Below, in pieces: positions 54,251-63,440 of a stretch of DNA of 64,000 bases (within the stretch, counting starts at the first letter, position 1; the number at the start of each line of letters is the position of its first letter). The notes beneath the pieces were generated by a model that was not told where the DNA came from, did no database searches, and worked only from the letters and a program-made list of their open reading frames with translations. The stretch is taken from positions 73,086,717 to 73,150,716 of the forward strand of contig CM023457.1 in assembly GCA_013339765.2 (NCBI GenBank), written 5' to 3'. Both the position numbers and the translations under genes were made by a program. This stretch comes from Haemaphysalis longicornis (lineage: Eukaryota > Arthropoda > Arachnida > Ixodida > Ixodidae).

Positions 54251-56397
54251 AACCCATCAACCGGGAGCCTTCTGGAAGTACATACATTCAAGATCTAGAA
54301 AAACTAAAGAATCTATTCGTTTACTAGACTCCAACGGCAATGAGGTTGCGGAGGTGGCCGACTGCTTTCCCTCGTCAGTTTTCTTCTTTTTTGGAATTTG
54401 CGGTGGCAGTGATAACAGTAGCGCCCCTTGTCACCAGGGCGGTAACTCTGGTTGTTTCCAACTGGATGAAAAACATCGTGCGGACCAGTATCAAGCGGCT
54501 AAAGCCCTCGCTTTCTTGTGGACCAGATGGTATTCCTGCCGCCATTCTAAAAACGTATGCAAACATACTCGTTCCTGTGTTCATTTCAATGTTTAATAAC
54601 TGTCTCCGGTCTGGCACGTTCCCTCGGTCATGGAAAATCTCTCGCGTATTCCCTGTATTCAAGTCAGGCCCCAAAAACTGACAGCCAATAAACTATAGGC
54701 CAGTCTCGCTCCTTTGTTCCGCCTCTAAATATTCGAGTTATCTCTTCATATGGTCTTGTCTTTCTCACTTAACACGTCCTCATTCCTAATCAACATGGCT
54801 TTATGCGTGGTCGTTCAACTTCCACAAACCTCGCGTGCTTCATGAAGCAGGCCGTCCCAGCAATCGTTGGTAGAAGCCAGCTTGATGTGGTCTACTGTGA
54901 CATGAGCAAGGCCTTTGGTGTAGTCAACCACTCGTTATTGCTTGCCAAGCTCATTCTGTTAGATGTCCACGCTTCTTTGGAGGGTCCTATACGTTGCTAT
55001 CTCCAGCAGCGATATTGCTATGTAAGTGTTAACGGTCAAACTTCATATAGGTACAAAGCAACCAGTGGTGTACCCCAGGGCGCTGTTCTGGGTCCCCTTA
55101 TTTTCTCCATTTTCATTAACGATGTTGCATCTGTAATTCAAAATTCTGCTTTTTTGTTGTATGCTGTTGATATGAAAATCTTTAGAGAAGTGCGTAATAT
55201 TGATGACTGTAATTATCTTCAGGCTGATATTGCGTCATTCCATCGTTGGTGCACCAAAAACGACCTAATTTTGAACCCCTCAAAAACGAAAGTTGTCTCC
55301 TATAGTAGAAAAACTCATCAGCTGCAATACTCCTATAAAATTGCAAGCACTGCATTGCCGAGGGTGACTGAAATTCGAGACTTGGGAGTACTATTTGATT
55401 CTTCTCTGACTTTCTCTTCCCACGTTACACAAATTACCCATCGTCTCTTCGATGTCTGGGTGCTGTTTGCAGATATTCTAGAGAGTTTAAAGGTCCTCTT
55501 CCTTTCTTCAAGTTGTATTCGGCTCTCTGCTTACCTCTTCTCGAATACGGCTCTGTTGTTTGGAATGGAACTTGCAAGTCCAATAGTGACCGTATCGAAA
55601 GAGTTCAAAATAAGTTCCTCTTTATCTTTAAGCACCGCTTCCGTCATGTGCAAGAAGACGCTAACGGCAGTATGCCTTTTCTGAAAAGTCTTCGTTCCCT
55701 TCGGTGTCGACGAATGCGAGCTGATATTATCTTTCTTTATAAACTTCTTCATGGGGATATTTTGTGTGACGACTTGGTTACACTTATCAATGTCAACTTG
55801 CCGAACAAACTTTTCCCAATATTTCGAACTTTTAGAACAAATGCTTTAAGTAGAAGACGCTCGTTCATCTGCAGAATACAATGTGCATATTGCCGCGAAC
55901 CATACATTGGGTTTGTTTATTTGTGTTTTGCTTTTACCGCCCGGCTGCGCCGGTCTGTGTTATCTCTGCGCCAAGGGAAGCGCGTGTTCCATTCTTTCTT
56001 TTTGTGCCGCATGTGTTATCTGTTGTGATAGGGAGAGCATTCCGATCTAACGTGAACAGCCCAGAATAATCTTCTTGGATCTACTATGTTCTCGATGCGA
56101 ATCGACGTTTCGAGAACCACGCGCGCCAAAAGATAAAAAGCCTGCAGTGCGGACGCCGGGGCATTCGATTCGACGACACTCGCCTGTGCAAGTCACTTTG
56201 TTGACCGCTGCTTCGCCGCCTCTGTATTCTTTTGAGTTGTTAGGGGAGCACAAGTTCGCTCCAATAAACGTGTTTCCATTCAACACAACTGCATCGTCCT
56301 TGTCTTCGTGACAATATAATGAATATTCTAGTCGTCTTGATATATTCCAGAGCTTTTTTCCTTTGTTCTCAAACGACTTGAAAACTGTTGTAGCTTA
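54251..56397 (+). pseudogene. Chain copy 4 ORF2, reverse transcriptase, interrupted by solo LTR
   Basis: 54340-54681 has SLSCGPDGIPAAILK and FNNCLRSGTFPRSWKISRVF. A short damaged stretch follows, then 54803-55435 has MRGRSTSTNLACFMKQ, CDMSKAFGVVNH (Asp lost: FGVV for FDVV) and SGVPQGAVLGPLIFSIFIND. FLLYAVDMKIF has YAVD where YADD is required. NDLILNPSKTKVVSYSRKT follows. The C-terminus continues at 55513 with YSALCLPLLEYGSVVWNGT, is cut by the LTR at 55891-56313 and resumes for about 80 bp to TAA near 56397. Not functional. Confidence 0.8.
55891..56313 (+). mobile_element. Solo LTR (423 bp) with 4-bp target duplication
   Basis: Begins TGCCGCGAACC and ends CTTCGTGACA, flanked by ATAT on both sides (55887-55890 and 56314-56317). 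The uninterrupted sequence in chain copy 1 (GTGCATATAATGAATATTCC, about 48260-48279) contains ATAT once, which fixes the boundaries. Inside are a TATA-like GATAAAAAG near 56132 and AATAAA at 56263-56268, so U3, R and U5 can be outlined. No internal retroviral genes are present, as expected after LTR-LTR recombination. Family is probably Ty3/gypsy-like by LTR size and 4-bp duplication, but this is inference. Confidence 0.9.
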
Positions 56398-56891
56398 AGT
56401 GCCTTTATGTCATTGCAAATTTATGTGCCGTATTTATTTTAGGCAAATCATGTTCTTGTTTGTTTGTTTTCCACATTTACTGGTTTTGCGTTGCTTGAAT
56501 TTCTGTAGGTTTCAGTGCCAGTGCTTGTAATGCTGAGCTTCTTTCAAAGTTGAAACTTCCGAACATTTTGTTATAAAACCTTCGTTTTATGCGTATAACT
56601 TATCTCTGTGATGTTCAGTGAGTATTTCCTGTTTTTCGCGTGCCTTGAACATTTCGCTGTCCGAATGTCATGGCTTGCACGCAAGGTCTCCTGTTTCTTT
56701 TCTTTTCTTATTTTTTTTTTTGCTGTTTTGCTTTCTGAGATTACTGTAACTATCTTTACTTTATTGTTTCTTTCATGCATACGGTTTTGTGTGTTGTGTT
56801 GTCTTGATTTTAGTTTGTTTTTATGTATGTTTTGTATATGGTGTACCAGTACCAAGACCCTAGGGTTGTTCCTGGGCACCGAAAATAAAGG

Positions 56892-56910
56892 GTGATTGAT
56901 TGATTGATTG

Positions 56911-56984
<74 letters not shown>
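56892..56984 (+). repeat. (TTGA)n then (ATT)n at the copy 4 / copy 5 junction
   Basis: About five TTGA units, then about 24 ATT units, then the next LINE begins at ACTTGTGTGCCCAAAGG. Confidence 0.9.
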
Positions 56985-56985
<1 letters not shown>

Positions 56986-57813
56986 CTTGTGTGCCCAAAG
57001 GCTCTGTGTTGGGCCCTCTGTTGTTTTCTATTTTTATAAACGATGTGTCAGCTGCAATCAAGAAGTCTTCGTTCCTAATCTATGGTGACGACATCAAAAT
57101 ATTCAAACGTATTGAGTCTGCTGAGGACTGTGTTTCCCTAAACAAAGATGTGTCCTCGTTCTCTAAATGGTATTCAGAGAATAGGTTGAATCTTAATCCG
57201 AAGAAAATAAAGGTCATCTCTTATAGCCGAAAAAAACATCCTTTACTTTTCTGACACCATTGACGGCGGCCCCCTGTCTAGAGTTGATGGTATCAGAGAC
57301 CTTGCAGTGCTCTTTGACAACGCCTTAACTTTCTGGCCCCATGTCGATCAACTTACTCGGCGGGCTCTTCGTTCTCTTGGTGCTGTATGCAGATTTTCAC
57401 GGGACTTTCGGTCTCCGAATTCATTCCTGAAACTATTCAAAACACTTTGTATTCCTCAACTAGAATATGCCTGTGTCGTGTGGAATGGAACCTGTCATTC
57501 TAACACCAAACGTATAGAGCGTGTTAAGACCAAATTTCTATCAATATACAGGCATCGTTTTTCCTCTGGGCCTCCTGAGACTGCCTTAGCAGTATCCAGA
57601 TTCCCATTACCTGTCTCTCTGAGTTGTCGGCGAACCCGCCTAGATCTTCTTTTTCTATATAAACTGCTTCATGGTATAATCACATGCCAGGAACTACTTG
57701 CACAAGTCAGCCTTCGTGTTTCGCAAAAAACAACAAAGTTTACCCCCCCCTTAACATATAGCTACAGCACTCAACACCCATTTCCCCCTCCAAAGAGTGC
57801 AGCGTCTCTATAA
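56985..57813 (+). pseudogene. Chain copy 5 RT C-terminal part
   Basis: Opens with CVPKGSVLGPLLFSIFIND (Gln of PQG changed to Lys) and FLIYGDDIKIF. YGDD stands where YADD is usual, but both Asp are kept. NRLNLNPKKIKVISYSRK follows. A stop at 57252-57254 precedes a shifted frame at 57307-57813 with LFDNALTFWPHVDQL and VVWNGTCHSNTKRIERV. The truncated start leaves no finger domain. Confidence 0.8.
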
Positions 57814-58508
57814 CTGTCACCCTGGGAAACTTGATATATTTCAACGTCCCCTTCGGGAGTTTTTGACTGTGTTGTTAGCTGTGATACAATAATTACTTTT
57901 CTTTTCGGCACAGTTTTTTTTTTCGTTTTTTTATGTCGTTTTAATGTGTGCAATGTCTTCATAGATCTTGTTTCTTGTTTGTAAGTCCTATATATTTGTG
58001 ACTTTGTGGCTGTAATTGCTCCATTCACTTGTCATATATTACGGTATGCTATTTGCCTTCCATCGCACCCGATTTATAGTGCCGCGAGGGGCCACAGTGA
58101 TGTGTCTGGTACTTTCCATCTTCTGTTGCTGTAATTTCATGAATCAGTTCCTGTATTTTATATCATACATTCATGTTTATTTGAAGCTTTGTGTTTTCGC
58201 CTATATCTGCGAATAAAGGTTTTATGTCTGCTTGCTTCACCCAACTGCTGTGACCATTGTTCCACATACTTTTGCCATTGATCCACCACTAGAGTTTCTT
58301 AATCGTCTAATTTTGGTGGGAATACCTTTTTATTATCCTTAGGGTTTTATTACTCTTTTTTTCTTCGCTCGTTCTTCTCGTTGACTGTTTATATTGTGAG
58401 TTTCTGGTGTATATTAGTGCCGCATTTTGTCTTCCTCAGTGCGCCAGAACCAAGGCCTCAGCTGTTCCTGGGCACTCTAATAAACATTGATTGATTGATT
58501 GATTGATT
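56985..58508 (+). mobile_element. LINE chain copy 5 (5' truncated in the RT)
   Basis: Starts inside the RT PQG motif and ends with AGCTGTTCCTGGGCACT, AATAAACATT and a (TTGA)n tail at 58487-58508. Diverged from copies 1 and 4. Its 3' UTR (57830-58480) is unlike theirs except for the terminal block. Confidence 0.8.
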
Positions 58509-58805
58509 AATATTATTATTATTGTTGTTATTATTATAACCTCTATCTTACGCAATGTATATTTTGTTGTATATTTCCTTTTCTCAAGTGCCTTGAACGT
58601 TTCGCTTGCCGAGTGCCATAGCGTGCAACACTGTTTTTCTTGCTTTTTTTCTGAATATCTCTAAGTATTTTTACTTTATTTTTTCTGTCATATCGAGGAT
58701 TTTGTGTGTTGTGCCGTGCTGTTCTACGTTTTTTTTATTAATATTTTGTATATGGTGTGTCAGCACAAAGACCTTAGGGTTGTTCCTGGGCACCAAAAAA
58801 AAAGG

Positions 58806-58887
<82 letters not shown>

Positions 58888-58888
58888 A
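58509..58888 (+). mobile_element. LINE chain copy 6 (3' UTR only) with long (TTGA)n tail
   Basis: An AT-rich (TTA/TTG)n run (58509-58537) is followed by sequence like the copy 4 3' UTR (GCCTTGAACGTTTCGCT, GTGCAACACTG), then GGTTGTTCCTGGGCACC. The tail of about 21 TTGA units is at 58804-58887. No coding sequence. Confidence 0.75.
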
Positions 58889-59188
58889 TTACGTGCAAGT
58901 GTCAGTAATCTTCATTTAAGACCTATTTTGAAAAAATTCTGAGCTCGCGCGCACCCCTTGCAGAGTAAAATAATCACAAGTGAAGCAAGCGATGGAAACA
59001 AAGGGGCGTCTGCAAAAAAACGACAAGAAGTGAGCGAAAAAAAGTAACAGGAAAAGGCAGTGGACGACACTCCTAATTCAGCGGCACAATTACTTCGAGA
59101 CGATTAACCGCTTGCCAAATATGTGAAAATGGGAGGGGTAGAGTGCCTCACTGGGGTTTTTGTGCTTTATCTCGCGCTAGTGCTCTGC
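58889..59188. other. Unassigned spacer
   Basis: No gene or repeat recognised between the end of the LINE chain and the SINE. Confidence 0.4.
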
Positions 59189-59432
59189 CAGCCGCGGAGG
59201 CTCAGTGGCTAAGGCGTTGCGCTGCCGAGAACGGGGTCGTGGGCTCGAATCCCGGCCGCGGTGGCCGCTTTTCTGATGAAGGCGAAAAGCAAAAACGCCC
59301 GTGTGTACGAGATTTCGGCGTACGTTGAAGATCCCAAGGTGGTAAAAATTAATCCGGAGCCCTCCGCTACGGCGCCCCTCCTCGCCTGCGTTGCGTCGGC
59401 GCGTTAAACCCCACAACCAATCGATCGGTCAG
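59189..59432 (+). mobile_element. Ruka-like SINE, complete head and body
   Basis: The tRNA-like head starts GCCGCGG at 59191 and its acceptor stem can pair with CCGCGGT near 59256. The A box is GGCTCAGTGGCTAAGG (59199-59214) and the B box GGGCTCGAATCCC (59241-59253). The body has GAAGATCCCAAGGTGG, AATTAATCCGGAGCCCTCC and a tail with CAACCAATCGATCGG. It is the most complete SINE of this family here, with one B-box base changed (C for T in GGTTCGA). Confidence 0.85.
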
Positions 59433-59808
59433 CTCTAGTTCTCTGTGCGCATGAGCCCCATTGCCAATGGCAACGGGATACATGATGTAATGGTCTCATG
59501 GTGTAATATTAATGAACTTCATCATTCCGCAGCTTCCCTTCAGTAAGATGCAGGTCATTCCTCAGTTAATGAGGCACTCATGATGATGTCGGGATGTAGG
59601 TTGTGTGTAAAGGGACCGGGCAGCTGGACGGGTGGTACCACCACTCGGCGTTCCCCTCATTAGTGGAATGAGTCGGTGCATTCGACTACGCAGCCTCCCG
59701 TGGTTGTTGCCATGTTTGCTTCGGTGCTTTGAAAGTTTTGGTGGTATTGTGAGCGGATATGTGCGGCAAAGCAAAGTCTAGACAGATGTGTTGGGTTCTT
59801 AAATGCAA
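59433..59808. other. Unassigned; start of a possible THAP-like relic near 59765
   Basis: The ATG frame at 59760-59814 reads MCGKAKSRQMCWVLKCNNG and a stop. The C-x4-C-N-N pattern is like the beginning of a THAP zinc finger, and GTAAAC follows directly. Nothing else is identified. Confidence 0.25.
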
Positions 59809-60108
59809 TAACGGCTAAGTAAACTTCCCAGACGCTTCAAAAGGTGCGTATGGTCTACAATGACATGAGCGCTTTTTGCAGCGATCTACTGTTGCATCTA
59901 CCCGATCTGAGCACGAATAAAACTACTATTATTAGTATTCATTTCTTCCTAATAGCACTAACGGATAGGTAAACCTATTGGACTCTTCTGAGGTTGGCAA
60001 CGGGCTACATTGACATTAGCGGTTTTTGCAGTACTCTGCGCTTGCCTTTGCGCGATCTGAGTAGGAATAAAACTATTATTCTTATTATTCATTTCTACCA
60101 CTTTAAAT
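59809..60108 (+). repeat. 150-bp tandem duplication, two diverged units
   Basis: Units 59809-59958 and 59959-60108 begin TAACGGCTAAGTAAAC and TAACGGATAGGTAAAC. Both contain TTTTTGCAG, CGATCTGAG, GAATAAAACTA and TATTCATTTCT at the same spacing. Confidence 0.8.
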
Positions 60109-60299
60109 TATCTCCATGGGTTTCACTGACTACAGTTTTCACGCCAGCCTTAACGATGGGATACCTCGACGTGTGTGCTTTGAAGAGAAAGGCACTTATG
60201 CACGAGATCGATTATTGTGTGGTCGTGGAAACGTCACGGCAGGCCACACTTTCTTTCTGTAACCGTGAGCTTTATGCCTTCTGTTTTGGTGAGTGACAC

Positions 60300-60466
60300 T
60301 GTTACAGCAAGGAAGCCTCAGAGCCGAAGCGGAACTCCCCCGTTTGTAGTGGGCATTTTATCAAGAGCCAAAGTATTTCAACCACCCAACAGCTCAAGCT
60401 ACAGACCATCCCCCCTCCTCTTCCCATTTTACCACCTGCGTGTAATAAAGGCTGGCACCGATAGTT
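60300..60466 (+). pseudogene. Possible THAP-domain C-terminal relic
   Basis: The frame from about 60312 reads KEASEPKRNSPVCSGHFIKS. The CSGHF core (60345-60359) matches the C-x2-H-F half of the C2CH THAP zinc finger. A Pro-rich stretch ends at TAG near 60464. The N-terminal half (C-x4-C) may be the peptide at 59.76 kb, separated by the 150-bp duplication. THAP domains occur in P-element transposases and host factors; the source here cannot be told. Confidence 0.35.
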
Positions 60467-60469
60467 AAA

Positions 60470-61184
60470 AATTGTGGCAGTGTCAACGTCATCCTGTGGT
60501 TTTTAATGCTTAAGTATTCTTTGCCGAGCACCTAGAAATCGTGTAATGCATTGTGAAGAAACCAAAAACACGCGACTAGTCGCCTCAAATAGGCGGCATC
60601 GGCCCGAGTCGTCCAGCACAGACGCATTTTCGACACACTGGAAGCAGTTAGGATTTGGAGAGGGGTGCATGGAACGGCAAAATTAAACAGCAAAATCATC
60701 CAGCTCTCCGTCTAATGACAACGAAGGTTGAATGCAAAGCTTTCTTCGTGCGAAATAGGATGAAAAAGGATCATATTCAAGACGCTGTTGAGAAAAGACC
60801 AAACTGCATGCTGGTCAAATTCAAAGCTCAAGTAGTCAAAGTTTAAATCCGAAAGGCAACCAAGGAAACCCACACGAGAAAGCATTGCGATAGACCCTCA
60901 TCGTCGTTAGATGGAGGAGTGCATGATTTTCCAAGCGTAGGTGGTAGCTTGTAAACCTCGACCGCAGCATTCAGTTGGGAAACAGAGGGCAGGTTTTCGG
61001 CGCCCTCCTGTCTCATCCTTCACCCACGCAGGAATTGTTTTGAAAAACCGTTAACCAACTAGCTAGTAACCCTTGCAAGTCTTGTAAACCAATGCTTTTC
61101 CACGACAAGCAATGCCGTTCTATTATCATGGGATATTTATTCTGTAAACAATTCCCTATGACTACAGTAAGTGTATATCTGTGA
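60470..61184. other. Unassigned
   Basis: An ATG-poor Lys-rich frame at 60655-60846 has no recognised motif. Nothing else seen. Confidence 0.4.
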
Positions 61185-61625
61185 GTTGTGTTTTCTGCGC
61201 CGGACAAATTGACCAAACTGTGTAAAGCCAGCAATCCTTATAGAAAACCCCCCCTCCAATGTGCCAAAAAGCACGAAACAAAATATGTCAAATGCGTGGG
61301 AATTGTTGTCTATGAAATACCCCTCTCATGTGGAAAACGGTACATAGGGCAGACGGGGCACTGCTTGAACGATAGGCTTCGTGAACACTGCGCTAATGTG
61401 AGGAATGGGAGTAGCGGATGGCTGGCGCACCACTGCAGCACGTGCGAGTGGGAAGGGGGGTGTGAAGCGGATTTTCAAAAATGTGTTGTAATCAGGAAAA
61501 ACAGAGAAAGAATAACTCGCGAAATCATAGAAGCAGATACGATAGATCGCTTAAAAGCAAACTGCGTAAGCACGCCTTCTGTATCATTGTCCGAAAAAGA
61601 AATTTGTTTTTTACGAGATGTGTAA
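61185..61625 (+). CDS. Penelope-like element, GIY-YIG endonuclease domain (5' truncated)
   Basis: Open from a truncated 5' end (VVFSAPDKLTKLC, the linker after RT in Penelope-like elements) to a TAA at 61623-61625. The Cys-containing linker is followed by GIVVYEIPLSCGKRYIGQTG, the GIY-YIG core. LNDRLREHC carries the catalytic Arg and ITREIIEADTI the expected metal-binding Glu. CSTCEWEGGC lies between them. The domain would nick DNA for insertion. RT is entirely missing. The frame has no lesion, so this fragment is young or fortuitously preserved. Confidence 0.85.
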   Translation, partial: VVFSAPDKLTKLCKASNPYRKPPLQCAKKHETKYVKCVGIVVYEIPLSCGKRYIGQTGHCLNDRLREHCANVRNGSSGWLAHHCSTCEWEGGCEADFQKCVVIRKNRERITREIIEADTIDRLKANCVSTPSVSLSEKEICFLRDV

Positions 61626-61769
61626 ACGTGCGCATGCGCGATACTTCCTTGTGGTGAGAGCAAGTGTATAAAAGGGGTTCTTTCCGAAATACATTCTGTT
61701 GAAAGTTCGCGCTTGTGCTTGTGTATTCTCTCTTCGTCCTCGTCTTGTTAGCGCGTTTTATCTCATTAT
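61626..61769 (+). other. Penelope-like element 3' region (PLTR-like)
   Basis: Contains TATAAAAGG near 61668, then TTCGTCCTCGTCTTGTTAG and CGCGTTTTATCTCATTATG before the gypsy fragment. A TATA-bearing 3' segment fits the LTR-like repeats of Penelope elements. I could not find an intact hammerhead core. Confidence 0.5.
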
Positions 61770-62338
61770 GTGTCACCAACAGGCCCAAACCCCGTCCCTC
61801 TTGGAATTCCGTAGACAAGCTCGAACGGTGTCATCTGCGTAGTTTTCTGGTTAGCCATGTTGTAGGCAAACGTGACATTAGGTAGGACTTCCTCCCAAGT
61901 CACATGTTCAATATTGACCTACATAGACAGCATATCCGCGATTGTCTTGTTCAGGCGTTCCGTTTGTCCGTTCGTTTGGGGGTGGTACCCCGTCGTTCTT
62001 CGGTGATCCGTGTTGCTGTAGCGTAAGATTCCTTGCATGAGCTCCGCAGTGAAGGCCGTTCCACGGTCCGTGATTAGGACTTCAGGGGCCCCACGTCTCA
62101 GCACAACTTGGTTTATGAAAAACTTTGCGACTTCCCGTGCAGTCCCCCTAGGAAGAGCGGCGGTCTCTGCGTAGCGCGTCATGTAGTCTGTTGCTACGAC
62201 AATCCACTTGTTCTTGGATCGTGACGAAGGGAACGGGCCCAGAATGTACATCCCAATCTGTTGGAAGGGCCACGATGGGACGGCGATCGGCTGCAAAAGT
62301 CCGGCGGGTCTCGTCGGTGGCGTTTTTCGTCTCTGGCA
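61770..62338 (-). pseudogene. Ty3/gypsy integrase core fragment
   Basis: In minus sense it starts CQRRKTPPTRPAGLLQPIAV, directly after the LINE tail, and contains FQQIGMYILGPFPSS. The first catalytic Asp, normally in a GMDLLGPF-type block, has become Tyr. ATDYMTRYAETAALP, LITDRGTAFTAELM (second Asp) and TGYHPQTNGQTERLNK (catalytic Glu) follow. A stop at 61919-61921 interrupts the frame, which goes on with VTWEEVLPNVTFAYNMANQK and TPFELVYG. Neither RT nor LTR lies here. The fragment is bounded by a Penelope 3' end on one side and a LINE 3' end on the other. Integrase joins element DNA to the chromosome; this one is inactive. Confidence 0.85.
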
Positions 62339-62500
62339 GATGATGATGGTTGGGTTTTTTTGGCGCAAGCCCAGCTGGGGCAAAGAGCGCCAAACAAAAT
62401 TATACAACAGAAAACAGTGGCTACTAAAATGAGTAAGCCAGAATAACAGAAAAATCAAATAAAACCAATGGAGATGGCTGGTGTATAGGGCCAGTGTTGA

Positions 62501-62782
62501 TTACGCATGATAGGATATGAGATTTAAAAAGTTAACATCAGACAAATATTTAAAAACGCGTTGCACAGAGACGATGGCATTGTCACCCAAAAACAAGGAA
62601 GGGTGTAGCGGAATGTGTTGTCTGTATAGTTCCTTGAAGTGTCTGTGTCTTGTTGTGTCGAGTGCCTTGCATGTAACTAAGATGTGGACAACGGATAGGC
62701 CCTCCCCACACCTGCTACACATGGGTCTTGGAGAGCCAGTGAGCAGGTGTGAGTGTGTTACATGTGTATGGCCTTTCCGCAA
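62501..62782 (-). pseudogene. LINE ORF2 C-terminal segment
   Basis: Reads KGHTHVTHSHLLTGSPRPMC, SRCGEGLSVVHILVTC and LFLGDNAIVSVQRVFKYLSD, ending SYHA. Nearly collinear with 35256-35546 (YLLTGSSRPQCSRCGEALSV). The C-x2-C-x8-H-x4-C pattern is the C-terminal zinc-finger-like motif of this LINE type. It is separated from RNase H by frame breaks. Confidence 0.8.
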
Positions 62783-63440
62783 CTAGCTAAGGTAACTTCA
62801 ATGTGTCTGTTGTTGTGAGTCAGTAGTGGTATGCTCCCAGTGTGGTTTTATTACGTGTAAACTTGTTATCTGTCTGTTCACTCCAGTGGGTTTTCACATC
62901 CGTTGCGAAGTTGGTGTCTAATTGGTGGCTTCATGTCTGTGTACGGCACTGTTGCTATGTCCACTGTATTCAAGAGTGTACCACAGTGGCCATTTGATCT
63001 GCGGTTTCATTCCCGGCTATTCCACAGTGGCCGGGAACCCAACATGTTGTTATTCCAAGACGTGAGGCGTATGCCGACATAAGGGATTTAAAAACAAGAT
63101 TGATTAAATAATTTTTCAGCGTTTTCTTGACAAAGGGGCACGTACAACACTAAGAGAATGATGATGATAGTTGGGTTTTATTGGCGCAAGGCCGACTATG
63201 GGCAAAGAACAACACTAAGAGAATCTGTAAACACTATGGTCTTTGAAATTTGCTGTTGAACGATGTGATGTAAAACAAGTAAAATGTCATGTACTTCAGC
63301 CGTAAAAATGCTGTTGTGGGAGTTCATTCTTTTACACACGTTGAGGTTCAGCCCATGCGCAGCACAAGACACAGCCGTAGCTGTCTTTGATGCGTCGCAG
63401 TAATACTCTGCGCATTGATACTTCTCCTTCAGGAAGAGGA
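62783..63440 (-). pseudogene. LINE ORF2 RNase H domain, broken
   Basis: The first half in the frame ending at 63196 has AEYYCDASKTATAVSCAAHG (Asp), IFTAEVHDILLVLHHIV (Glu) and IVFTDSLSVV (Asp). The second half in another frame (about 63090-62985) reads RLGITTCWVPGHCGIAGNET then ADQMA. The 49-bp insertion (63160-63208) lies between the two halves. Several stops follow. Confidence 0.75.
63144..63224 (-). mobile_element. 49-bp LINE 3' stub with perfect 16-bp target duplication
   Basis: The insert 63160-63208 in minus sense is the last part of the RNase H-type LINE 3' end (TTTGCCCATAGTCGGCCTTG, then CGCCAATAAAACCCAAC and TATCATCATC). It is flanked by ACAACACTAAGAGAAT at 63144-63159 and 63209-63224. 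It is one of the shortest LINE insertions possible, containing only 3' terminal sequence. Confidence 0.9.

Larger units (their letters stand above)
52025..56912 (+). mobile_element. LINE chain copy 4, nearly full length, with nested solo LTR
   Basis: Starts with GCGGCAAG and the ORF1 ATG at 52032, next to the (TTA)n end of copy 3. It runs through ORF1, APE, RT and a 3' UTR to GGTTGTTCCTGGGCACC, AATAAAGG and a (TTGA)n tail at 56892-56912. Removing the 427-bp LTR insertion gives about 4.5 kb. Coding is heavily damaged. It is the only copy showing the ORF1 N-terminus. Confidence 0.85.

Noticed and set aside
58804..58888. Regular 4-bp array as CRISPR or satellite
   Set aside because: It is the (TTGA)n tail of a LINE. 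No spacers are present.
6080..59260. tRNA genes
   Set aside because: All tRNA-like segments (6.08, 6.80, 27.3 and 59.2 kb) are followed by SINE bodies. None stands alone with a proper anticodon arm.
59272..59289. CTGATGA followed by GAAAA inside the SINE, like a hammerhead ribozyme core
   Set aside because: Helix II would be only four bases with no loop, and the flanking stems do not form. The stretch is part of the common Ruka body; the other copies differ in the core.
61626..61800. Hammerhead ribozyme expected in Penelope-like LTRs
   Set aside because: I looked on both strands and did not find a CTGANGA plus GAAA core with pairing stems. The region seems truncated or degenerate.
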